From an uncultured Prevotellaceae bacterium (GTDB taxonomy: Bacteria; Bacteroidota; Bacteroidia; Bacteroidales; Bacteroidaceae), in NCBI GenBank assembly GCA_947167455.1, contig CAMVIB010000024.1:1-40828 (forward strand): a stretch of DNA of 40,828 nt, given 5' to 3'. Shown one piece after another: positions 16,319 through 24,520 of this stretch; position 1 is the stretch's first letter, and each line of letters opens with the position of its first letter. Position numbers and translations under genes: made by a program. Below the pieces are notes generated by a model. That model had not been told where the DNA came from. It ran no database searches and worked only from the letters and a program-made list of their open reading frames with translations.

Positions 16319-18073
16319 TCACTCGGAGATGGCGAAGACCTTCTTACCCTCGAAGTATGTGGCTTCGGGCTTTGCCGTGTGGATTTCGGCCACGGGGCAT
16401 GTGAGCACATCCTTGTTGACGAGCAGGAAGTCGGCATACTTGCCGTTGGCAATGCTGCCGCGCTCGTCCTCGATGAACATCTGGCGTGCCACGTTGATGG
16501 TCAGCGCCGTGAGAGCCTGCTCGCGGGTGAGGCATTCTTCCGTCCACCACGGCTTGCCGTTCTCGGCATGATATACGCCTGTCATGGCAATCTCCATGAT
16601 GCTGAAGGGGTCGTCGGGACTGCCGCTCAGCGCGGGGAAGTCGGAGTGTGACGAGACGTTGACGCCGTTGTCGAAGTACGACTTCATGGGATAGCCCTTG
16701 TTCTTCATGCCCTCGGGCAGCACCTGCATGAGTTCGGCCTGCAGCTCGTCGGTGGCATGATGCCATAGGAGGCCTTCGCTGACGTATATGTTGTGCTGTG
16801 CCATGCGCTTATAGTCCTCGGGGTTGACTCCATAGACGTGGATGAGTGTGTTGCGCATCTCGTCCTTACCTCCGTTGACGTATGCGTTGACAACGCAGTT
16901 CACGCCCTTGTTGCCCATGACGTGTACGTGCATTGTTATGCCCTGTGCGTTGGCCCGGCGTGTGATGTCGGTGAGTTCCTGCTCCGACCAGTTGGGTATG
17001 CCCTGCTTGTCGCCGGGATAGAGCGGTTCCACGAACCCTGTGCCGCTCTCCACGGTGCCGTCCATGAACAGCTTCAGCCACTGAGGTTTGATGTGGCTCG
17101 ATGCATACTGCCTCGTAGCGACCGCCTTGGCCAGTGTTGAATCGACGTCCATCCAGCTGTCCAGCTCCCATGCCGTTCCGAGCACGAAGTGCATGTCTCC
17201 GGCCTGGTCCATCTGCTGTGCGGCCTTGTAGAAGTTGTCGTTGAAGAAATATGAGCTGTAGCCGTCGAGGTACATGGTGTAGCCCTCCGATAGCAGCTGC
17301 TCCTGTATCTTGGCCATGTTGTCGCGGGCTATGTCAACGGAGAAGAGGTATTCGTTGTCGAGGAACGAACGGACGTATGTGCCAGCCTGCTCGGAGAGGA
17401 ATCCGTTGGGTATGCCGTTTGCGTCGAGGCCTATCTCGCCGCCGCGCATCTCTGTCTTGAGCGCTGTACCGTCGGGCGCCAGTATGCCGGCATTGACCAG
17501 AGCAATGGTGTTGACGAGTCCCTTGTGTCCCTCCTCGTCGGCAAAGTAGATGGGTATGTCGCTGCAGATGGCATCGAGCTGCTGTCGCGTGGGCATGTTC
17601 TTGGGAAATACCATCATGTTCCATCCCTGTCCGAAGATGGCTGTTGCGCCGGTCTCCCTTGCCTTGCGCACAGCTCCGGGCACGATTTCCGTGAGGAAGG
17701 TGTTCACGTCATCCTCCATGCTCATCACCGTGCCTACGGCCTGAATGGCATATCCCAGCGAATAGTGTGCGTGGCCGTTGCCGCAGCTGGGCATGACGAG
17801 CCCCTTGCCGGTGTAATCGACCACCTCGGTCTTGCCCTCCTGTACGAAGGCCTTGGCACCGGCCTTGTCGCCGACATAGACGTACTTGCTGTCCTTCACT
17901 GCAAATGCCTCGACGAGGCTGTCGGCCTCGGCGGTGAACACCTTGCCATAGACGACGAGGTCGGCACCGTCCTTCTGCTTGCATCCAGCGAGCACGCCTC
18001 CTGCGGTGATGAGTGCGGCCACGGTGATGCTTGACAGAGTGTTCATGACGCTTTTTAGAATTGTCTGTCTCAT
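16319..18073 (-). CDS. YtcJ-like amidohydrolase, lipoprotein
   Basis: A 584-aa protein from the ATG at 18073, chosen because it opens a signal peptide with lipobox LAGC (Cys31); the frame to 18175 adds 34 residues unlike any signal. Amidohydrolase-3 features: an N-terminal beta-sandwich strand (DLVVYGKVFTA, AFAVKDSKYVYVGDK), GLVMPSCGNGHAHYSLG with the metal-binding His-x-His at 101-103, later KLFMDGTVESGTGF, ITMHVHVMGNKG and SSHSDFPALSGSPDDPF with the expected His and Asp, and a closing strand (GSIANGKYADFLLVNKDVL). The family cleaves amide or similar C-N bonds with bound zinc. The usual DSHxH is SCGNGHAH here. It is first in an operon with the esterase lipoprotein. Confidence 0.88.
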   Translation of the reverse strand: MRQTILKSVMNTLSSITVAALITAGGVLAGCKQKDGADLVVYGKVFTAEADSLVEAFAVKDSKYVYVGDKAGAKAFVQEGKTEVVDYTGKGLVMPSCGNGHAHYSLGYAIQAVGTVMSMEDDVNTFLTEIVPGAVRKARETGATAIFGQGWNMMVFPKNMPTRQQLDAICSDIPIYFADEEGHKGLVNTIALVNAGILAPDGTALKTEMRGGEIGLDANGIPNGFLSEQAGTYVRSFLDNEYLFSVDIARDNMAKIQEQLLSEGYTMYLDGYSSYFFNDNFYKAAQQMDQAGDMHFVLGTAWELDSWMDVDSTLAKAVATRQYASSHIKPQWLKLFMDGTVESGTGFVEPLYPGDKQGIPNWSEQELTDITRRANAQGITMHVHVMGNKGVNCVVNAYVNGGKDEMRNTLIHVYGVNPEDYKRMAQHNIYVSEGLLWHHATDELQAELMQVLPEGMKNKGYPMKSYFDNGVNVSSHSDFPALSGSPDDPFSIMEIAMTGVYHAENGKPWWTEECLTREQALTALTINVARQMFIEDERGSIANGKYADFLLVNKDVLTCPVAEIHTAKPEATYFEGKKVFAISE

Positions 18074-18136
18074 AAATAAGTCTCCTTGCTGATTATGGGT
18101 TACATGTGTTATGGGTTTGCTGTTGGAGTCGGCGGT

Positions 18137-18145
18137 GCGAAGGTA
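18137..18145 (-). promoter_or_regulatory. Candidate minus-7 box for the amidohydrolase-esterase operon
   Basis: TACCTTCGC on the minus strand is one base from TAnnTTTGC, 64 bases before the amidohydrolase start. GTTG lies 20 bases upstream as a weak minus-33. A weak promoter fits one that needs an activator. Confidence 0.5.
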
Positions 18146-18193
18146 GTGAAATCCCTCCGTCCCCGCAACGAACAAACGCCGTCAGCGAGCAAG

Positions 18194-18220
18194 TTTTTAC
18201 AATTCCAAAGCGATTTTTAC
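18194..18220 (-). promoter_or_regulatory. Paired direct repeats, candidate AraC-regulator half-sites (cluster 1)
   Basis: On the minus strand GTAAAAA occurs twice (18194-18200 and 18214-18220), 20 bp apart and about 49 bp upstream of the minus-7 box. The flanking bases are also alike (ATCGTAAAAA and ATTGTAAAAA). The gene immediately upstream encodes an AraC-type regulator. Cluster 2 has the same geometry. Confidence 0.55.
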
Positions 18221-18253
18221 GATATTGAAGGGCCAGTCGTCCGTGGCTGTCCG

Positions 18254-19465
18254 TCACAGCTCATCGGCAGTGCGCATCCACTCCGTGGCTGTCATGCCCA
18301 TGCATTGCTTGAAGGCTGTGTTGAAAGTGCCGTAGCTGCGGAAGCCGCTCTGGTGGGCCAGCTGCTGCACGGTGATGGGCTGATGTGCCTGTACGGCCTC
18401 GCGATAGAGGCTGACAAAGTGGCGTATGCGCAGGCCGTTGATGTAGGCGTTGTATGTCGTACCCTGCTCGGCGAAGTGCCGGCTCAGATATACACGGTTG
18501 GTGCCGATGAGCATTGCGAGCTGTGCCAACGAGATATCGTATTGAAGATAGATTTGCCGTTGCTCGCAATGTTGCTTGAGCAGCGGGCCAATGTTCTTAG
18601 ACATGGCAAGAGGCGAAGACGTGCGCTGGCGAATGGCCGGCGAATGCCCGCCGTCTTCTGCGGGCGGCGTCTGTGGATCATCGTCCTCAGAGTGGGACGC
18701 TTGAGCGATGTCATAGTCACCACCGCCACCGTAGCTCTCTTCGCTGTTAGCCATGCCGATGTCGCTGGTATGTAGGCTCAGGTCGCTCAACGTCTCCACG
18801 CGCCACAGCAGATAGCAGATAAGCGCCACGTCGAGCATTTGCAGAGAGTACTCGTAGGTCAGTGCGTCGATGTCGAACGTATAGATGCCCAGGCCAGACA
18901 GTATGAAGGCCAGCACAAGAAAGCTCTGCCACAACTCCTTGTGCTCCAGGTCGGCATAGTTGTCGCGGAGCCAGCGGCCGTACTGCTTCAGCGCCACCGC
19001 CATATACGCGACTATGCCCGCTGCCATCACGACGAAACAGGCGTACAGCAGGGGCATGAGGGCATCGCTGCGAGTGGCCACACTCAATGCCATGATGGCC
19101 ACGAATGGTGCGACCACCACGCCCACGGGCCACAGCGGGCGGCGGCGGTCCTGCAGCATGACAATCAGTATCATCAAAGCCAGCGGGCCTATCGTCATGC
19201 AGTCGAGCAGTCCGGCCACGAGATAGCCCTGCATCACATCGGCTTCGGAGGTGAGCATATATACCGGCATGTTCCACACGTGGCTCAACGCCGAGGCCCC
19301 GAAGAACGCCGCCGCCCATCGGCGCAGACGCGGCGGCGAGGTTATGTCGGGAGCAATGGCGTTGCTCCTACGCAGCAGCAGATAGAGGCAGGCCGCAAGG
19401 TTCAGCGCTGCCACAGCGCCATAGAACACATAGAAGATGTCCTTCAGCACCTGTTGCCCGAACAT
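18254..19465 (-). CDS. Membrane-anchored AraC-family transcriptional regulator (cluster 1)
   Basis: A 403-aa protein. The first about 240 residues hold roughly seven hydrophobic segments and a conserved cytosolic-looking loop (MLQDRRRPLWP). After a Ser/Asp-rich linker, residues about 300-400 form the two helix-turn-helix AraC domain (DISLAQLAMLIGTNRVYLSRHF, then VQQLAHQSGFRSYGTFNTAFKQCMGMTATEW). It probably senses a signal at the membrane and activates the amidohydrolase-esterase operon that starts 180 bases downstream. It is a clear paralogue of the regulator at 32465-33574 and of a decayed copy near 26.2 kb. The DUF2975 gene lies 55 bases upstream on the same strand. Confidence 0.88.
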   Translation of the reverse strand: MFGQQVLKDIFYVFYGAVAALNLAACLYLLLRRSNAIAPDITSPPRLRRWAAAFFGASALSHVWNMPVYMLTSEADVMQGYLVAGLLDCMTIGPLALMILIVMLQDRRRPLWPVGVVVAPFVAIMALSVATRSDALMPLLYACFVVMAAGIVAYMAVALKQYGRWLRDNYADLEHKELWQSFLVLAFILSGLGIYTFDIDALTYEYSLQMLDVALICYLLWRVETLSDLSLHTSDIGMANSEESYGGGGDYDIAQASHSEDDDPQTPPAEDGGHSPAIRQRTSSPLAMSKNIGPLLKQHCEQRQIYLQYDISLAQLAMLIGTNRVYLSRHFAEQGTTYNAYINGLRIRHFVSLYREAVQAHQPITVQQLAHQSGFRSYGTFNTAFKQCMGMTATEWMRTADEL

Positions 19466-19520
19466 GATTGTAGGTTATTGTCAGAGGAGGCGTGTCCGGT
19501 CGGGCACGCCCCCGGTTTGG

Positions 19521-19964
19521 TTATGCGTTCTTCTGCTTCAGCTTCAGGCCGATGCCGAACACCTCGCCCATGAGCAGTGCGAACAGTCCCTCGACGAACA
19601 CATCGACAGTTCCCGACACGCTGCGGCCGAAGTCGTGTTCGACGACAACACAGATGATGACGAGGCACACGCCGAGCAACAGTGCGCATGCGCCGTATTT
19701 GCGCAGCAGACTGATGTTGGTGACGGTGAAGACCTGGTTGCGGTTCACGTTGAGGATGAACCTGATGAAATATACGAAGGCCATGGCGACAGAGCCTAAG
19801 GCGACGAGCACGACTGCCAGCAGTCCCGTCAGGGCAGGCAGGGAGTAGGAGCTGAAGTCGTAGTCGGGCACCGTCCGCTTGACAGGCGCAAAGAGGCTCA
19901 CGACCAGGTCAACCAACATGAGTGCCAGTATCAGCACGCATAGAACATTCATGTACTTTTTCAT
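19521..19964 (-). CDS. DUF2975-family membrane protein
   Basis: A 147-aa protein with about four membrane helices (near residues 5-26, 42-70, 88-110 and 118-138) and a basic C-terminus (KLKQKN). The layout and the RNQVFTVTNISLLRKYG segment before helix 3 match the DUF2975 family, which is usually encoded beside a small HTH regulator. Here the downstream neighbour is the AraC regulator, and no HTH partner is seen. Function unknown. Confidence 0.75.
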   Translation of the reverse strand: MKKYMNVLCVLILALMLVDLVVSLFAPVKRTVPDYDFSSYSLPALTGLLAVVLVALGSVAMAFVYFIRFILNVNRNQVFTVTNISLLRKYGACALLLGVCLVIICVVVEHDFGRSVSGTVDVFVEGLFALLMGEVFGIGLKLKQKNA

Positions 19965-19991
19965 AATCTTGATGGTTTAGTTTGTTGTTAT

Positions 19992-20304
19992 TTATTTGTG
20001 AAAAACACCATATTGCCGTATCTGCGCCTCGGCCTCCTGCCGCTGTCTGGCTGTCTCTGCGTCGGTGGCGTCGGCCTTGAGGTATTTCAGCACGATGATG
20101 TATGAGTGTGCGATGTCGGGCTGACGCACCTTGTCGGGCATGAGGGAGAAGTCGCAGTAGCCATGGTTCAGCTCCACCTCCGGTGCCGTCAGGTAGCCTT
20201 CATACATGTTCAGATATGCCAGGAAATAGCCCTGCAGATGGCGCTCGCCCTCGGATGCGTCGGAAGTCGGAGATGCCCATGGGCAATAGCTTGAAGTCAG
20301 GCAT
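19992..20304 (-). pseudogene. AAA-ATPase/PD-(D/E)XK protein relic with large internal deletion
   Basis: From the ATG at 20304 the first 18 codons read MPDFKLLPMGISDFRRIR, the usual N-terminus of Bacteroidales AAA-ATPase-like (DUF1703) proteins of about 500 aa. The frame then jumps, near 20250, to SEGERHLQGYFLAYLNMYEG and the PD-(D/E)XK tail (LNHGYCDFSLMP, HSYIIVLKYLK) ending at 19992. About 400 codons between them, including the whole ATPase domain, are missing, and the join is out of frame. The catalytic Glu of the expected IIELK motif is Val. A promoter box still precedes it. It is clearly non-functional. Confidence 0.85.
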
Positions 20305-20339
20305 AAGCGTCAAAGTACGGTTTTGTGTGAAACAGCGGT

Positions 20340-20348
20340 GCAAAGTTA
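20340..20348 (-). promoter_or_regulatory. Surviving promoter of the ATPase relic
   Basis: TAACTTTGC on the minus strand is a perfect minus-7 match, with TTTC 20 bases upstream as a near minus-33. It would still transcribe the relic and possibly the DUF2975 and AraC genes beyond it. Confidence 0.55.
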
Positions 20349-20477
20349 CGAAAAAAAGTTGTTGTAACGAAACGATTTTGGAAGATTAACGCATTTCGGC
20401 CTGAAATAAAGGCAAAGAGGGGAAGAACGTGGAAGTTCAAAAATAGGGACAACGCAAAATTGGGAGGATTGGTGAAG

Positions 20478-20502
20478 GAGTTAGGTTGCCAAATCGTAAC
20501 CC
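20478..20502 (+). repeat. Left copy of a 25-bp imperfect direct repeat flanking the AT-rich island (candidate attL)
   Basis: The sequence GAGTTAGGTTGCCAAATCGT plus AACCC matches 21 of 25 positions with 25900-25924 in the same orientation; the core TCGTAACCC is identical. It lies just outside the integrase fragment. I see no gene between 20305 and 20677. Confidence 0.5.
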
Positions 20503-20640
20503 CAAATTAGGGTTCTGATGTAGGTTAATCGACTAAGCAAATCGGGGCAGAATGGCGTACCTTTCACCCTCCGTTCACTTCCAGTTTCTTATTCCGCAAA
20601 CTGCTACATTTTGCATAGCGATGAATGCCAAAAGAAATAG

Positions 20641-20649
20641 TAGTTTTGC
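20641..20649 (+). promoter_or_regulatory. Minus-7 box of the integrase fragment
   Basis: TAGTTTTGC fits TAnnTTTGC and lies 29 bases before the integrase start codon. A GGAG ribosome-binding site follows at about 20666. Confidence 0.5.
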
Positions 20650-20677
20650 AGCCAAAATTAAAAAAGGAGTAAGAAAC

Positions 20678-20953
20678 ATGAGAAGTACTTTCAACATTCT
20701 GTTCTATGTGAACAAGAGTAAGGAGAAGAACGGTGTGGTTCCTGTGATGGGCAGAGTGACGATTAACGGAACGCAATCGCAGTTCAGTTGTAAGAAGACA
20801 ATCCCGCTTGATATGTGGGACGTGAAGGGCAATTGTTCCACAGAAAAGTGTGCATTAGGATACACCCTTCTATGGAACCTGTTTGTGGCATTGGGAACAA
20901 AAATCTATACGGATTATTCCCATATCAAGAGAAAAGACCACACTTTTTCTTAA
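20678..20953 (+). pseudogene. Truncated tyrosine recombinase (integrase) N-terminal fragment
   Basis: Translation from the ATG at 20678 (AAAAAGGAGT upstream) gives 91 aa. Residues 1-55 (MRSTFNILFYVNKSKEKNGV, then PLDMWDVKGN) are the arm-type DNA-binding domain at the start of Bacteroidales conjugative-element integrases. After STEKC the sequence is unrelated (ALGYTLLWNLFVALG..), and the core-binding and catalytic domains (the R..HxxR..Y residues) are absent. It is a broken end of a mobile element, near the left edge of the AT-rich island. Confidence 0.85.
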
Positions 20954-20992
20954 TTTATGTTCACGAATCATCCTATTCTCGACATTTTTGAT

Positions 20993-21001
20993 TATATTTG
21001 C
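20993..21001 (+). promoter_or_regulatory. Minus-7 box of the HTH relic
   Basis: TATATTTGC is a perfect minus-7 match 42 bases before the HTH start codon. No minus-33 is evident. Confidence 0.5.
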
Positions 21002-21043
21002 GCACAGAACGCCCAATGTTGAGCATGAATAACTAAAAGCTAT

Positions 21044-21279
21044 ATGGGGATACAACGCTATAACAGGCTAAAGATTGTACTAGCCGAGAAAGAAAGAACT
21101 GGCACGTGGCTCTCAGAGCAGATGGGACACAGCATCAGTACCGTTTCACGATGGATGACCAATAAAGTTCAGCCAACGTGTGGAAAATTCGACCTTGTCG
21201 CTCGTCTAAGCGAGAACTCTACAAGATTGCATGCCACCTCGACGTGGATGTGAAGGAATTGTTAGTGTCGTCGAAATAA
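21044..21279 (+). pseudogene. Frameshifted XRE-family HTH regulator
   Basis: From the ATG at 21044 the first about 48 codons encode a helix-turn-helix protein (YNRLKIVLAEKERTGTWLSE, then HSISTVSRWMTNKVQPT). The frame ends early at 21253. The expected ending LYKIACHLDVDVKELLVSSK lies in another frame and stops at 21279. So an indel around 21175-21220 broke the gene. Intact relatives are plasmid- and transposon-borne regulators of about 65-70 aa. It is probably non-functional unless the short product still binds DNA. Confidence 0.8.
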
Positions 21280-21453
21280 AAGAATTTCAAAAAACGGTAT
21301 GCCAAAGATTGTGGTTGATATATGCATTAGTTTAAAGTGTACGGCTTGACTTCTTTAGATTGATTGCTGAAACCCGTTAAACTTAATCGGTTTTTTCTAT
21401 AGATTGAGATGCATGTGGAGAATTGTAAAAATCTTTTAGTTTAATTGAGAAAA

Positions 21454-22605
21454 ATGGAAGAACAAAAATACCATATTGGAATTGTAGGAGAGTCTCATCC
21501 ACTAAATGACGAAAAGGGGTGTTCAACTAAGACGATTGTATATTATATTTTCGCTATGGGAAGACAGTTGAGATACTTTTTGTCAGGATATAGAGCTGAT
21601 TTAGAAAATGGAACACTTGTGATATTTGCTTTAGACAGAAGTGATACTGTTAAAATTGTAGAGTGTATTCCCGTTCATTTCAATCGTCAAAGAAAACGAA
21701 TTGGGACTGTTAAGTGTATTCCTATAAATCTTGATCAAGTATATACCTACACAAATATAGAACATGGAAATGATAGTTTGTGTGAACGTATTTTTATGAC
21801 TCAAGAATGGATTGACAAAATCACATCTCATTCATATACTCTATTTGCCTACACTAATGACGAAAAGAAAAGATACCGTATATATTATAAGCACCATAAT
21901 AAAAATTTGATAATAGAAGAAGATGTACACGATATAGAAAACGAGGAATCTCTATGTATATATCACAGTATGCATATAAAAGAATTGGAAAAACAAAATT
22001 CACAATTGAGCTGTCAAGATGCATTTGAAGAAGACAATTGTTTGCCAATAATATCAAAGAAGATAGAAGAAATCTCAGAACAGGTTCGTATGATTGATAT
22101 TGACCCTATTGTTTCAGACTATCATATTTATATTGATACAGATTATATTACAAAAAATGGTGGCGATGATAGAATATATGTATATATGAAGTCAAAAGAA
22201 GACAAACGGATAGATTGCTATTTATCACGATTGTTGCCTTCATATTACGAACAGTTATACGAAGATCATGGCTTTTGCAATCTATACACTGACCTATTAA
22301 GAAGTGGGGAGCTCGACAACTTCAAAAAACAGGCAAAAGAATTAGAGCAAAAACATAAAAAGGAATTTTTTGAAAAATATGATAAGCAAAAACACATCAG
22401 CACTCTGCTTTGTCATTATATAGATGATAAATATAGAAAAATGTACGCTCCTTCGTTTAAAAGAAAGGAGAACGAAATTGAAATGACAAAGTCTCAGAAC
22501 TGGCTAATACAACATTTCTGTTTAGAGAGTCTTTATTATACCGTACATTATTTGAAAAGTGAGGATGAAGTTATTAATTGGGTTACAAATTATAACAAAA
22601 AATAA
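21454..22605 (+). CDS. Unknown 383-aa cytoplasmic protein, first gene of a two-gene AT-rich module
   Basis: Start chosen at the ATG 21454; a TTG three codons earlier is less likely. I do not recognise the family. The protein has no signal peptide or membrane helix. The N-terminus (YHIGIVGESHPLNDEKGCST) is followed by mixed alpha/beta sequence to about residue 160. The middle (about 195-245) is acidic. Residues about 295-325 (FKKQAKELEQKHKKEFFEKY) are highly charged and helical, probably a coiled coil. The end is rich in aromatic residues (LESLYYTVHYLK). Base composition is strongly AT-rich against its surroundings, which points to recent transfer. Its TAA touches the ATG of the DUF2971 gene with no gap, so the two are almost certainly translated together. 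Confidence 0.7.
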   Translation: MEEQKYHIGIVGESHPLNDEKGCSTKTIVYYIFAMGRQLRYFLSGYRADLENGTLVIFALDRSDTVKIVECIPVHFNRQRKRIGTVKCIPINLDQVYTYTNIEHGNDSLCERIFMTQEWIDKITSHSYTLFAYTNDEKKRYRIYYKHHNKNLIIEEDVHDIENEESLCIYHSMHIKELEKQNSQLSCQDAFEEDNCLPIISKKIEEISEQVRMIDIDPIVSDYHIYIDTDYITKNGGDDRIYVYMKSKEDKRIDCYLSRLLPSYYEQLYEDHGFCNLYTDLLRSGELDNFKKQAKELEQKHKKEFFEKYDKQKHISTLLCHYIDDKYRKMYAPSFKRKENEIEMTKSQNWLIQHFCLESLYYTVHYLKSEDEVINWVTNYNKK

Positions 22606-23349
22606 ATGGAAAGGGAACAATTTTTGAGAACAAAACGATTATATCATTATACTAAATTCCAAAGTGCCGTTAAAATTTTGGATAGTATGAGTCTAAAGTT
22701 TGGTTCTTTAGATGGAATGAATGATATAAACGAACGATATAGACCATTGTGCATTCCTGTTTCAAATGAAACTAACATAGAGGCATTTTCTGAAGAATTC
22801 TATAAACAACTATCTTATGTAAAACAAATAAGTTTGACTCGTGATATCGGTAAACATTATGGATTTGATATTCCTGCAATGTGGGGACATTATGCAGAAA
22901 TGGGTGAAGGTGTTTGCTTTATATTAGACAAGAAAAAAATAGAAAAAGAGGCAAAGCTTGCTAAATATATTTGTTCCAGAGTAACATATTTAGATACGCA
23001 TCATGACTTTATTTTGGATACCATACCCAAAGATATTTCAAATTATTTCTATAACCAAAAGAAAGAATTATTTTTCACGAAAACAAAAGATTGGAGTTAC
23101 GAACAAGAGTTCCGTATATTAGAATTGGACGCATGCAGCAAAGATTCTTTTCTAAATATTCGTAATGCTTTGATAGCTATTGTACTCTATGATAATTCAT
23201 CACAATCTGTATTTGGAACGACAAAATATAAATTGATAAAAGCGATTTCTTTTGATATACCAATATTAGAGTATAGTAATACAAATCTTTGGGGAACAAG
23301 CTTGATAGACGAGGATGGAAATTGTAATTGGATAAAGGAAAAAGAATAA
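22606..23349 (+). CDS. DUF2971-family protein
   Basis: A 247-aa protein with DUF2971 hallmarks: LYHYTKFQSAVKILDSMSLK (residues 12-31), GMNDINER, AMWGHYAEMGEGVCF (about 94-108) and FFTKTKDWSYEQEFRI (about 161-176). Function of the family is not established to my knowledge. The HYT-...-IL...L pattern at the start resembles the N-terminus of some ADP-ribosyltransferase folds, which is only a guess. It abuts the upstream 383-aa gene without a gap, suggesting a paired system such as an effector and partner. AT-rich like its neighbour. Length is normal for the family, so it appears intact. Confidence 0.78.
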   Translation: MEREQFLRTKRLYHYTKFQSAVKILDSMSLKFGSLDGMNDINERYRPLCIPVSNETNIEAFSEEFYKQLSYVKQISLTRDIGKHYGFDIPAMWGHYAEMGEGVCFILDKKKIEKEAKLAKYICSRVTYLDTHHDFILDTIPKDISNYFYNQKKELFFTKTKDWSYEQEFRILELDACSKDSFLNIRNALIAIVLYDNSSQSVFGTTKYKLIKAISFDIPILEYSNTNLWGTSLIDEDGNCNWIKEKE

Positions 23350-23428
23350 AATGCATGAATCATAGGGATTAGTACTTGATTCATTCAAATACCTCAGTAG
23401 CTAAATATTAACATCATTTGCATTTAAA

Positions 23429-24118
23429 ATGGATAAAGATTACATCATATTTCAAGAGGACGGACTGTTTGGTGCAAAAGACAAAATGGGAAACATTGTC
23501 ATTAAGCCACAATACAAAGAAATGAATCCTTTCAGTTGTGGGCTCTCGCTTGTGCGGGATGACAAACTCAGATATACATACATCAATCCACAAAACAAGA
23601 TACTGTTCCCCTTTGGGCACTATGCCTGGTGCGACCCCATTTTTGTTAGTGGAGTAGCACGAGTTATGCGATATGAGGCAGAAACTAATAAAGAACAGTG
23701 GGGGATTATAAATAGGTACGGACAAATAATAGTATCTCTGTCTTTTGATTCCATTCAGCCAATTTGTTCATTGAATAATGTCAAGGCCTCTCAAAAAGGA
23801 GAAGATAGAATTATCAATTTGCTGGCGCTTGGAGTAAGGTCCAAAGATGATAGCTTTGAAAATTTTGAAGCATTAAGACGTCCTGCATTCTATGACCCTA
23901 AAAGAATTAGGCATAGCCTTGATGTTGGACCTCAGAGAACTGTTACTACAAAAAAGTCACATCCATTCTACACTCATTTGGATGATTGTGAGTCAGAAGA
24001 TTGGAGTGACTCTTATGGCGATGAAAGAGCATATAATGATGGTTGGAACAAAGATGATGTCGAAAACGGGCTGGCTGATGCTTTTGAGGGTGACTATGAT
24101 GAGTATAAATCCAGATAA
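23429..24118 (+). CDS. WG-repeat-containing protein
   Basis: A 229-aa protein without signal peptide. WG beta-hairpin repeats are visible: DGLFGAKDKMGNIVIKPQYK (residues about 11-30), a middle diverged one, and EQWGIINRYGQIIVSLSFDS (about 90-109). The C-terminal third is acidic and low-complexity (DDCESEDWSDSYGDERAYND). WG repeats are thought to bind partners. The acidic tail ends just where the next small ORF begins and overlaps its likely start codons. The gene is separated from the DUF2971 gene by 79 bases. Confidence 0.75.
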   Translation: MDKDYIIFQEDGLFGAKDKMGNIVIKPQYKEMNPFSCGLSLVRDDKLRYTYINPQNKILFPFGHYAWCDPIFVSGVARVMRYEAETNKEQWGIINRYGQIIVSLSFDSIQPICSLNNVKASQKGEDRIINLLALGVRSKDDSFENFEALRRPAFYDPKRIRHSLDVGPQRTVTTKKSHPFYTHLDDCESEDWSDSYGDERAYNDGWNKDDVENGLADAFEGDYDEYKSR

Positions 24119-24443
24119 AATAACGATGCTTAAAACATATGAAACGTCCATAGAAGTGATAGACGAATGGTTCCGATTGCTATCCAAAAGAGAAAAGATA
24201 ATCGTACTAGCTATGCATAACAAAGGGCATACAGTGGATTTTCGGAATGTCAAGAATATGGAATTAGTCTTGATGTCGGGCATACCGCCCAAACGACGAT
24301 ACGTGGAGAACGGAGTTCCATGCGCAGACTATCCATCGTTTGACGAAATAAAGGATTCAGAACTCATTACTATATGGGATTCCCTTTCCATCGAAAAAAG
24401 ACAGATTTTGTTCTCCGTTCGTTGTAAGGGATTCTGCGAATAA
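24096..24443 (+). CDS. Small unknown protein overlapping the WG-repeat gene
   Basis: The frame opens at ATG 24096 (alternatives 24099 and 24126) and ends at 24443, giving 115 aa. The first two starts overlap the WG gene's stop (24116-24118), a typical translational coupling. The product is mostly helical (SIEVIDEWFRLLSKREKIIV, then FDEIKDSELITIWDSLSIEK). No family recognised. It might be a partner of the WG-repeat protein. The same frame runs open back to 23892, inside the WG gene, but that part has no independent support. Confidence 0.5.
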   Translation: MMSINPDKITMLKTYETSIEVIDEWFRLLSKREKIIVLAMHNKGHTVDFRNVKNMELVLMSGIPPKRRYVENGVPCADYPSFDEIKDSELITIWDSLSIEKRQILFSVRCKGFCE

Positions 24444-24520
24444 TAAGACTATAAGAAGTATCACGAAGAGGCTTCCATTGATTATCTTGTAATAAATGAT
24501 AAACTTTGCAAACGATTAAT

